A stretch of 28,392 nt of DNA from Chara braunii (lineage: Eukaryota; Streptophyta; Charophyceae; Charales; Characeae), in NCBI GenBank assembly GCA_003427395.1, contig BFEA01000660.1, positions 210,867 to 239,258 on the forward strand, read 5' to 3'. The position numbers and the translations under genes are program-made. Each line of letters starts with the position of its first letter. Within the stretch, counting starts at the first letter, position 1. The notes beneath the pieces were generated by a model, which made no database searches, had not been told where the DNA came from, and saw nothing but the letters and a program-made list of their open reading frames with translations. This document shows positions 16,692 through 24,789 of the stretch, piece after piece.

Positions 16692-17390
16692 ATCCCAACC
16701 GAGGCACAGTTCCTCGACGCCACGTCAGAAGGGTTGGAAAAGACTCGAAAGTTTAGAAGGGCAGAAGTCTGGACGAATATCGCTCTAATAGCCACCCTGG
16801 TAGGTAACCCCCTTCAGGACTTCACTAAGGAAGACCGAAGGAGGGCCAACGAACGGGCTCGGGATTATCGATGGGTCGAGGGTAGGTTAGAAAAGCGGAA
16901 AACAGACGGCAGTGGGATTTGGTTGGTTGTACCGCATCGGTTCATGAGGTACGACTGGGTAAAGACGACACATGAGGAAATTGCAGCCCACTTCGCCGTG
17001 CGAATTACGGAGGCGGCCATCGATAAGAATGAGTGGTATTGGTCCAATATCCACGACGATGTTAAGTTCATCGTCCAGAACTGCCAAGTCTGCGCTGCTG
17101 ACAAGGCGCCGATCCAGCCGCCGAGATCGGTAGTACCAACGGAAGTTGAGCGGCCGCTTCAAAGGGTAAGTATGGATACTACCGATATCATGGTACCTCC
17201 TGGTCGTAATAGTTGTGAGTATTCAGTCTTGTTGGTATTTGTCGACCATTTTTCGAAATGGATCGAGGCCTACCCGTGTCGCACGCGGCAAGCCGCCGAA
17301 ATCGCGCGGTATGTTAACCGTTTTCTCGGGAGGCACCAGGACACAGAAGAGATCCTGACAACGGGGCGGAATTCAGAGGGGAAGTGTTGA
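16665..17390 (+). pseudogene. Integrase, N-terminal zinc domain and first part of the core
   Basis: A 241-codon frame. After the PHD-like finger and an Arg/Glu-rich linker come WLVVPHRFM, THEEIAAHF, WYWSNIHDDVKF and QNCQVCAADKAP. These form the HHCC zinc-binding domain (zf-H2C2 type). The catalytic core follows: SMDTTDI (first Asp at 17175-17177) and VLLVFVDHFSKWIEAYPC, a strong Ty3/gypsy signature. Near 17355 a one-base loss moves the second catalytic Asp (in DNGAEFRG, 17357) into another frame, and this frame runs on as a nonsense tail. Integrase inserts the cDNA into host DNA. Confidence 0.9.
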
Positions 17391-17608
17391 GGAATCTGGT
17401 CATACACGGCGTCGCTGTGCGGAATACCGTGCCACACATGTCACAATCCAACGGGCTGGTAGAAAATGCGAATAGGGTAATAAAGACAGCGCTACGACGA
17501 AACATCGCGGCACAGGACCCGAGGCCCTGGCCCGATATCGTCGACCACATCCTGGCGGTCCATCGCGAACGCCCCACGAATCGGCGGGCCTACGCCCCTT
17601 TCAATTAA
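17357..17608 (+). pseudogene. Integrase, rest of the catalytic core
   Basis: This frame carries DNGAEFRGEVLRNL (second Asp, 17357-17359) and SQSNGLVENANRVIKTALRR, with the catalytic Glu at 17462-17464. The Asp-Glu spacing is 35 codons, close to the D(35)E rule. After PTNRRAYAPFN it stops (17606-17608). About 155 bp of shifted, unreadable sequence separates it from the C-terminal domain. Confidence 0.88.
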
Positions 17609-17763
17609 GGACCAATAGCGTCGCTTGCGCTTCGATTCCGAGCCTCCCCGATGAATCAACACTGAACCGATGGCCCACAAGGGCCACAGTTTGAGACAAG
17701 GTCAAGCGGCACATGGAGTTGATGGAACGGTCCCTGCCCCGATTGGCCTGAAAACGCCAGAAA

Positions 17764-18156
17764 ATGACCGAGTTGGCCCACGGCCGACAAATCCGTAGTT
17801 ATGAGGCCCGGAACGAGAACGCGGGTCCGCGACCCCAGTACAAATTAGGGGACTTGGTGCAGGTGAGGAAATGTGCTCGCCAAGGTAAGCTAGCGCCACG
17901 ATTCTTCGGGCGATTCCGAGTGATTGAGCTTGGACCAAACGGAGTGAACACCGTGCGCCTCGTGCCGGAGGTCTCGGGAAGCCGATCGGCGCGGCCGATC
18001 GTTCGCCACATGTCGTACCTACGTCCCCTCCCTTCTTCCCCATCTCCTGCACCCTCTTCCTCTTCCTTGGCTACAGAAGCAGACAATGACTCTCCATCGC
18101 CTTCTTCCTCCCCTGCATCTCCCGTCTCTTCTCCGTCCCCTCCTCCATCGCCATGA
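17764..18156 (+). CDS. Integrase C-terminal (GPY/F-type) domain with Ser/Pro tail
   Basis: The product reads YEARNENAGPRPQYKLGDLV, then APRFFGRFRVIELGPNG, then VRLVPEV, then RPIVRHMSYLRPL. This is the GPY/F-like module at the end of Ty3/gypsy integrases, which helps multimerisation and DNA binding. A Ser/Pro-rich tail of about 45 residues follows instead of a chromodomain. TGA at 18154-18156 overlaps the ATG of the next ORF (ATGA). The start shown is simply the first ATG in the open stretch; the domain was part of the pol polyprotein. Confidence 0.8.
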   Translation: MTELAHGRQIRSYEARNENAGPRPQYKLGDLVQVRKCARQGKLAPRFFGRFRVIELGPNGVNTVRLVPEVSGSRSARPIVRHMSYLRPLPSSPSPAPSSSSLATEADNDSPSPSSSPASPVSSPSPPPSP

Positions 18157-18635
18157 GTTTTCTTACGGAGCGAGCTCTCGGTGATCATCTGCTCGCGCCA
18201 AGAGGCTACATCTCCGCGATTCGACAAGTTAGTCATCCACAATTCAATCTGGATCTTCTGCGACTGGCGTAGTTCTTCTGCACTTCGGGGGTGTACGCAG
18301 CGGCCGAGTTCCGATTCGCGGGCAGTCCTCAAGCGGTCGTGCTAGCAGAAGCGGTGGCCATCCATCGGCGGCCAACTTCGGGGATTAGCCACGTGTCCAC
18401 AGTCGTCGGCTTCAGCGGCGATATCATTACGGTCAGTGCGCTACAGCATACGGCCAGCCTGACGTCATTGAGGGAGTGGGCGCAGCAACTGTCGAGGAAG
18501 TGGAACCATTGGCTTACGCGCCACAGAGATAATCTTTTCCCCACGGACGACATCGAACTCGGCGGTATTCGGGTGTTTCCGCACGAGCCAGCGGTGGTGC
18601 TGCCGGAACTCGTCCCATTCCAGCGTCCCCGATGA
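18153..18635 (+). pseudogene. Extra ORF after pol, first segment (unknown function)
   Basis: Its ATG (18153) overlaps the pol stop as ATGA. The frame gives MSFLTERALGDHLLAPRGYI... to codon 39, then an in-frame TAG (18270-18272), and then stays open to TGA 18633-18635. After the TAG it reads VYAAAEFRFAGSPQAVVLAE, then LREWAQQLSRKWNHWL, then IELGGIRVFPHEPAVVLPEL. The uninterrupted frame on both sides of a single TAG suggests a real gene of at least 160 codons hit by one point mutation. There is no signal peptide or membrane segment and no family I recognise. The position is that of env or accessory genes in LTR elements, but nothing here looks like an envelope protein. Confidence 0.6.
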
Positions 18636-19705
18636 ACTGCTCCCAACTCTCCACCTTCGCCCTCCCATCTCTCTTTCCCATTTTTTGGCAGTCTGGTGTC
18701 CATCCTCGCCTCTCCTTCTATCTGGAGCCGCTCGTTGTCCCTCTTCTCGATCCCGCGCAGTGGAGGCGCTGGCGTGAACACTTCGTCGACCTATCGGTGT
18801 GCCTGTTCGGGGTGCGAATCACATGGACCAAGGACGAGGAACATCGCGAGTGGTTTGAGTACTTGGAGTTGATGATCGTTCAAGCTTGGAGGACCGACGT
18901 GGAAGGCGATCTTCTCGGATTCCTGTTCGGATCGGTGTGCCCCAGTCATCGCCAGCCGATCACCTTAGAGCTGACGGTCCCCCTTGCACAGTTAGCAGAC
19001 GATCTCCCACTTGAGATCGTCTCGCAGAGTGACGACAGTCCGGTTCCGCATGTCCTCACGCGAACTCTAACGCCGTATCTTCAGTGGTCGGCGTGCCTGG
19101 AGGAGCCAGGAACCAGCCGCAACCCGCCGTCGCAGCGGGATTATCTGGACCCACGGGAGATCATCGATCTCGACTTCTTCCAAGATCGGGCGGCCTCCGA
19201 GGACGAAGAAGTAGAGATCGAAGAAGAGAGCGCCGAAGAAGGAGAAAAGGCCGTTGAAGAAGACGAGGAAGAAGAAACCCCGGAGGAAGGAAGTTACAGT
19301 GAGCACAGTGAGGGAGAGCAAAGTGAAGAAGAAGAAGAAGAGCAAGACGAGCTGGAATTAGAGGAGTCTGAGTGGGAGATCTCGGCGGAGGAACTCGAGC
19401 GAACAGAAGCGCAACAGGCAGAAGACCCCGAGGCGGTGCGTAAAAGAGGGGAGATCGCAGTCGAAAAACGACAGCTGGAATTTGCCAGCGGAGCCAACCT
19501 GCAGATCGTCGACGATCCGGCCCGTGATCTCGAGCCGCCCAAGCCCGAAGATGGGGACCCAGCTGCCGAGATTTCAAGCGCACCGGCAAGATGGCGACGA
19601 AGCCGATCACCCTCCCCCTCCGCCTCTGACCGTCCATCAGTTCGAGCCCGTACTGATATGGGGCATCGGGCTTCGTCCCCAGTCGTTATCCCGCCGTCCC
19701 CTTGA
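18632..19705 (+). CDS. Extra ORF, second segment: acidic protein of unknown function
   Basis: A 357-codon open frame, intact, whose ATG overlaps the preceding stop (ATGA, 18632-18635). Residues 1-180 look globular (WRRWREHFVDLSVCLFGVRI, WFEYLELMIVQAW). Residues 185-275 are a long Glu/Asp tract with Ser. The C-terminus has RRSRSPSPSASDRP, an RS-like basic stretch. No membrane segment is seen. It may be a separate protein started by termination-reinitiation, or the continuation of the previous segment after a frameshift. Acidic tracts occur in histone- or basic-protein-binding factors, but function is unknown. Confidence 0.6.
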   Translation: MNCSQLSTFALPSLFPIFWQSGVHPRLSFYLEPLVVPLLDPAQWRRWREHFVDLSVCLFGVRITWTKDEEHREWFEYLELMIVQAWRTDVEGDLLGFLFGSVCPSHRQPITLELTVPLAQLADDLPLEIVSQSDDSPVPHVLTRTLTPYLQWSACLEEPGTSRNPPSQRDYLDPREIIDLDFFQDRAASEDEEVEIEEESAEEGEKAVEEDEEEETPEEGSYSEHSEGEQSEEEEEEQDELELEESEWEISAEELERTEAQQAEDPEAVRKRGEIAVEKRQLEFASGANLQIVDDPARDLEPPKPEDGDPAAEISSAPARWRRSRSPSPSASDRPSVRARTDMGHRASSPVVIPPSP

Positions 19706-19898
19706 TTACCTCACCCTCCACCAAATCACCACCCGCGTCACCTTCCCCCATAACCCTTTCCCCATCAATAGCTTTCGATTCTTCTACGCTACCCGCCTCG
19801 TCGTTACGGTCCACCCCCATCCCTCAACCCGATGCGCCCTCCCCAATTTCTGCCTCCATACCCTTCTCCTTAGTGCCGTGGGCGAGGCCACAATATGA
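19590..19898 (+). pseudogene. Extra ORF, third segment in a shifted frame
   Basis: Open from 19482, but only the part from about 19590 looks protein-like. It reads LTVHQFEPVLIWGIGLRPQS, then LDYLTLHQITTRVTFPHNPF, then FRFFYATRLVVTVHP. It probably continues the acidic ORF after an indel near 19600. It ends at TGA 19896-19898, again overlapping an ATG. No family is recognised. Confidence 0.45.
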
Positions 19899-20185
19899 TT
19901 GAGGTTTATTGCATGATTACGGGGACTATCCCCGCATGCGAAAACCACGATCATTTTCACGCGGCACTCTTCCGCACCTTTACTACCCTGTATCCCAACT
20001 ATCTCGCCTCTCTCCCTCACACTGGTAATCGTTTCCCCCGTTTCCACCGGATCGTTCGTTACCAAGAGCTTCCGGAAATAGTAACCCAAGTGGAACGATT
20101 CTTGCCCTCGCTTCCGATAAACCCTCCCCCTCGCCATGGCCCCATGTACCGTCTCCTCTTCCCCCTTCCTGGCGGACACTGTTGA
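19895..20185 (+). CDS. Extra ORF, fourth segment (96 codons, unknown)
   Basis: Starts with ATG at 19895, overlapping the previous stop as ATGA, and runs 96 codons: MIEVYCMITGTIPACENHDH, then a LFRTFTTLYPNYLAS stretch, then RIVRYQELPEIVTQVERFL. It is His/Pro/Leu rich, with no membrane span or signal peptide. Frame change and decay make it hard to say if it is a separate gene or the C-terminus of the acidic protein. Confidence 0.4.
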   Translation: MIEVYCMITGTIPACENHDHFHAALFRTFTTLYPNYLASLPHTGNRFPRFHRIVRYQELPEIVTQVERFLPSLPINPPPRHGPMYRLLFPLPGGHC

Positions 20186-20430
20186 TCGGTGGTTTGGTGT
20201 GCGTGCCATGACGATGGCACGAATAATCCTCTCCTTGGATTGATGAGAGCCCTCCTGAGGAAATTGTAGGACAGAGCTTGCACGCCACGCCGGATGACGT
20301 CCACACTCTTTCACACGGTAAGTGGCTAGGCAGGAAGCTCCGCGTGTCAGTCGATTAGAGAAATCGACACGTGTCAACACTCAAGCAAGCAGGAGCTTGC
20401 TTAAGATTGGAACCCCCTGGGCGTCACATA
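20186..20430 (+). other. Non-coding leader to the 3' LTR
   Basis: No coding content. AAGCAAGC (20383-20390) and GCTTGCTT (20395-20402) form a perfect hairpin with loop AGGA. A purine-rich tract (PPT), which should directly precede a 3' LTR, is not seen. Instead the sequence reads GGGCGTCACA-TA-TGTGACG, putting a copy of the LTR terminus next to the LTR start. Confidence 0.6.
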
Positions 20431-22999
20431 TGTGACGAACCGATTTCCGCACCGCGCGATTTTCTGCACGGTAGCGACGAGGGGTCCTAAGCTGGGAAGG
20501 ATGGGCCAATTACGAAAGATTGGGATGGATGGGAAATTGCATCGGTGTCCTCACTTCTTCGTCTTTTAGCGACGGTTCCTTTCGGATGGCTGGTTCAGAC
20601 CCGGGCGGGCCCCAGGACGATCGATTGGTTGATTGGTTGCATGGCTGGCGCGCTGTCATGCGCGCGATTAATAAATGTTGGCGTCGCTTCTTCTGTTTCG
20701 GTTTCGGACTTTTTGGGCGCGGACAACGCGGGGGAATTTTGCTTCGTTCTTTTCGATTCTTCTTTTGAATTTCGCTTTCGAATTTCCTTTTGGATTTTGT
20801 CGAGCCTCTACGGCTCTCGGGAATTCGGTTTTTCTTTCGGAATTTGCGTTTTACCTCTTTTTGCATTAGATAGGAACTTTGGAATTTAGGAAATTGAAAT
20901 TTCTTTTTGTGCGCGCTGTTTTTCGCCTGCGCGCTTCTTTTTGCGGCTGCGCCGGAGTTCTGATTAGTCGGCGCCCTTAGTCTTGTGTGTAACTGTAATT
21001 TGGGCGGGCGCCATTGTAACTGTATCTTTCTTCTTGAACTTCGCCCTTCCCGCCCTTCTTCTCTTTCTTTTTGCTGCGTCTTGGTAGCCGCGGTCTGCAT
21101 GATCGGATCGATGCGTGGAGAGTGGCTACGTCCCCCACGTCGCGATCTGGCCATGCAGACGTAGGCAATCCCTCCCCCTTCTCTCCTCCCGAGTTCTTGT
21201 AATTCTGTGTTCTTCGCGCATGCATGCACGCTATAAATTCCGGCTGCGCGATTAGATAGCTCTCTTAACCCGTTGTTGGAAGCTCGGGGTAGCGCGATCA
21301 GTAAGGGTCGGCTCACGAGCGAAGTAAGAGGTGAGTGAAGTGGGAGTCGGGCGACCCAACGAGCTGGTAACGCGCGGGGTTGACGCGGGCCACGACGGAT
21401 TGTGGGTGTGGACGAGCCTGATGGGTGCGGGAGGACTAAGCGGGGTGACGACTTCATGGGTCGGTGCGCGATGACGGACTGTCTGCACCGGAGAGAGAGA
21501 GAGAGGAAGAGGGAGCTGAGGTTGATGGACGCGGATTTGCTGTTTCTTTTATCTTTTCCGCCTCTTTGGTTTTGTATATAAATTTTGATCTCGGCTCAGG
21601 GTGCTTCGCCCGTTCTTTTCTTTTCTTTTTCGGAATCCTGACTTGGTTTCGGCCCACACTCGTTCTTGTCGATTTCAATTCCGGATATTATGTATTGTAT
21701 TGAATGAATGGATGAATGGATGAATGGAAGTAATGTCTGTTTGCCTTTCCTCCTACATGATCTTTTGCTGTTGATTGCCGTCTTGATACACTCATGAGGA
21801 TAATAGGGAGGTTCGCGTAATTCTCACTATTATTGCTGTCCTTTTGATCCGTTGTTATTGCCGCGAATGCCTAGTAGCACCTTACATGATCAGAAATGGT
21901 TGCGTGTGTAAAATGATTAGGTGAATGGGTAGCTGGCTGCCCGGAAACTCGCGGGGACGCGTGTAAATGCGATCTGATCTGCACACTTACACGTGTCCAC
22001 GCGTGTCGATTCGTAACCACCCCCGCATGAACGGGCTAACGGTTGCGGGAAGAGTGACTGATTGGGTGTGTGCGATAGCCATTCGGCGTCTGCAGCAAAG
22101 CGATCATCCTGTATGAACACGTGTAAGTGCGATCCAATTCGCGCAGTCTACACGTACTCACACGCGGTAATCGCGACCATCGAATACCGGGGACGGGCAT
22201 AAAAATTCTGAACATTGAAACTCGAAAATTCCCCAACCAAGTAACCACGCACTAAGGAATTCCGCGGCTTCGCAATGACAAAATGACACACTCCAGGGAC
22301 TCAGATTCGTTATACGGCCCGAAGTACTTCACCCCCTGGATTGATGAGTACCACCGACAGAGTTTCCCCTGTTTAACCGAGAATCGACTGTGTCCCAGGG
22401 AGTTCCATTGTGCCACGATCAGCGATCCACGGTGCCCTGATTTCCCCATGTCTGACCACACGCACTACTTTATTTCCCCCGGTTTCGTCGTTACCTCCAC
22501 TAACTTCCCTCCGTTCCGTCTTCTTCTCCCGTATCATCAACTCACTGTCATCTCGTGCAAAGCCATCGCCCCATNCTGGCCCCGCACACTCTGCAGAAAT
22601 TGTCGGCGACGCGGCAATCAGAGAGGCCCGGGAACCCGAGGGCCTAGCCCGAACGTGTGACGACCGGCGCCACGTGGCGATGCCCCACGGCCTGACTCAT
22701 CAGAATCACGCCCACCCNGGATGGATCTGTCGTCGAACCACCGTCCTCAAAACAGACGGATCGAATGGTCTTGAATGACCCGNGCATGCCATCTGCTTTA
22801 TGACCGGAAGCGGTCCGCCCCCCCTCTCAACCAAATTGCACCCGTACCCCCGAAAACTCTGCCACAGGAGATCTCAGTTCTGACCTGGGACTCCACCCCC
22901 ACTTTCCCAAAAATCCTTGGCACACCCCTTTTCGCACTTCCAGGCCCACATCCNACTCCGATCAAGAAGTCGCGCCGGGCGTGAGGTTGGGGCGTCACA
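20431..22999 (+). repeat. 3' LTR (2,569 bp)
   Basis: Starts TGTGACGAACC, ends GGCGTCACA, matches the 5' LTR throughout. TATAAA at 21232-21237. Four single unknown bases occur at 22575, 22718, 22783 and 22954. An imperfect ~64-bp direct repeat occurs inside (21957 and 22117, period 160), rich in CACGTGT/ACGCGTG words. Minus-strand frames of up to 315 codons and a plus-strand frame at 22283-22660 are open but unassigned. Confidence 0.95.
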
Positions 23000-23003
23000 G
23001 CGT
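23000..23003. other. Target site duplication GCGT, right copy
   Basis: GCGT follows the CGTCACA end of the LTR element and matches 9685-9688. The LINE resumes immediately with TCCTGG (minus strand CCAGGA, the P-G of FIPGR). Confidence 0.85.
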
Positions 23004-23960
23004 CCTGGAATAAACACCGTTTGGTCCAAGTGAAAGCATCCCTGGGTAACCACTCTTAACCTGTTCGCTAGTGCCTTGGCTACAATTTTGTGTGTTACAG
23101 TCAGGAGGGTGATAGGTTTGTACTTTCTGATATCTGCAGGGTTGCCTTTCTTGTAGAGGGAGTGATGATCCCTATAGTTGGGTCCTGCCCTAGGCCTTCA
23201 TTTCGCCAGGCTTTACTGAGGTGGACTTCGTACTCCCCTGCGAGGATAGGCCAATACTCCAGCCGAAATTCTCGTGTGAGACCGTCAAGTTCTGGAGTCT
23301 TGTTGGGTTGCATAGACTTCAAAGCCTCCCAGAGTTCTTCTTGTGATAGTGGCTCCTCCAACCTCTGGACCTGTTCCACCGGGACCGTGCAGTCTAGATA
23401 AGTAAGAAATTTGGTCCTGGCTCGAGCAATCTGATCCCTCAGGTAGTCTTGCTCTTTGGAAGTGTAGAGGGTGCTGTAAAAATCGTGGGCCACTTGGAGC
23501 ATGTCCTCTGTCTTTGTTGTGGGGCCATTCGGTCCGTCGAGCTGCTCTATTGTGGCATTCCTCCCGTTTGATTTATTTCGTGGAAAAAGAATTTGGTCAT
23601 CTGTTACCCCTCCTCCATTCTCGTAGCCCTCGGGTTCTCCACCTCTCCCAATCTGCTAACTTGATTCTGGCTACGTCTAGGATCCTCGAGTATAGTTCTG
23701 AGCCCGGGTGTCTTATGAGATTCTGTTCCGCAATACGCAATGCCTGCTGCAATTCCTGCTCTCTTGCTTTCGTTTTGACTGCCAATTGGCAAGCCGCCCT
23801 CACCAAGGTGGCGAGGCCTGAGAGAGGGAGACCAGCAGATCGGGAAAGGAGTGCTGTTCTAGGTCGTGGGACAAGCAAACTTGTAGGGCGGCCTGTCTCA
23901 TTTCGGGGGTTTATAGGATAGAATTATTTATTTTATAAAAACTCTTTCCCCGACTGATCT
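23004..23960 (-). pseudogene. LINE ORF2: EN-RT linker and N-terminal half of RT
   Basis: From high to low coordinates the minus strand reads a stretch with LADWERW (about 23660), then EDMLQVAHDFYSTLYTSKEQ (about 23505-23440). Next are LSQEELWEALKSMQPNKTP and LDGLTREF (about 23345-23270), the conserved 'K.PG.DG.T.EF' block. After a frame change near 23160 come KPITLLTVTHKIVAKALANR and QTVFIPGR (about 23115-23004). This is the start of non-LTR RT, continued at 9688 on the other side of the LTR element. Confidence 0.88.
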
Positions 23961-24765
23961 GCTTGTTAGTGATTAGATGTAAAGAAATGGGTTCATGGTC
24001 CAAACCCAGATTGTATGGAAGATCCTCTACACCACAAAGTGTAGTGTGCCTACCAGCCCTTGGGAGATCAGAAAGTAGTCTATCCTGGATGCTGAGACAT
24101 GTTGACTCCAATTGCGTTTGTGTAACTTTGTGGTAAGTAATTGTTTTTCTTCCGGAAAGTGCATCCGGTAAGGGTGTATCAGATCGCGTTCCGTCGTCGA
24201 GGTGTGGATGGGGAGGGCTTCTTCCCCCATCAGTCCCTCCCCGCCCCTTCTTCCCCCTGACAAACGATCTTTCCCGGGATTGAGTATGGCGTTCCAATCC
24301 CCGGCGGTCTTCAAATTGTGCCATTAGTTCATCTACGATTTTTTAAAAGTCTGTGTTCTTTGGTGGGCCGTATTTGGGCAGTAAAGAAGACCCCTCTTCG
24401 TGGAACTGGAAGTTCAGTTTCACCCACCTTCCTTCTTCCTGATCTAACAATGATCCTTTTATCCTTACTTTCGGTGCTGATCTGTAGCGCCTACTTTGGA
24501 GAACAACTACCCCTGCTGAGTGCAAGCAGACCGCCAAAGACCAAATGACCTCCTTTGCCCGATGCAATTTTTCTGTCAGTCGAGTCGTTATTTTCTGCTG
24601 TTTGTCCCACAGTGTAAGGTGAGTCTCCTGCAAACAGATGAAGTCTGGGGGGTGAGATCCAAACTACTAGTAGTCCGTGTACTCCATCATATTATTCCAT
24701 TTGTCCTGGTTGTCGAATACCGACGCTAAGCCATTAATGTTCCACGATAGTATCCATAGCTGAGG
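23961..24765 (-). pseudogene. LINE AP-like endonuclease domain
   Basis: Minus-strand motifs in order: NINGLA (about 24745), CLQETHLTLWDKQQ (about 24640; Glu of the active site), SAGVVVL, GDWNAILNPGKDR (about 24295; the GDxN motif), SRIDYFLIS (about 24085) and LDHEPISL (about 23995; the DH near the C-terminus). They define the exonuclease-endonuclease-phosphatase fold that nicks target DNA for LINE insertion. At least three frames are used, so it is inactive. Confidence 0.85.
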
Positions 24766-24789
24766 GTTTTCAGCTATCCAGCTCGCGAA

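Larger units (their letters stand above)
9689..22999 (+). mobile_element. Ty3/gypsy-type LTR retrotransposon, full-length but defective
   Basis: The 13.3-kb element begins TGTGACG and ends CGTCACA (7-bp terminal inverted repeat), has ~2.57-kb LTRs, and is flanked by GCGT on both sides. The internal order is PBS, gag (capsid and CCHC), aspartic protease, RT, RNase H, PHD-like finger, integrase, GPY/F-type C-terminus, then extra ORFs. RT before integrase defines the Ty3/gypsy type. The LTRs differ at about a dozen of the first 260 positions, so the insertion is not recent. Frameshifts, stops and an RT deletion make it non-autonomous. Confidence 0.93.

Noticed and set aside
17799-18332. 177-codon minus-strand ORF with an acidic stretch
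   Set aside because: It lies opposite the integrase C-terminus and its Ser/Pro tail; composition explains it.
18632-19705. Envelope glycoprotein
   Set aside because: The position fits, but there is no signal peptide, membrane span or Cys-rich ectodomain pattern.
19784-20380. 198-codon minus-strand ORF
   Set aside because: It overlaps the plus-strand extra ORFs and has no recognised domain; direction of the element favours the plus strand.
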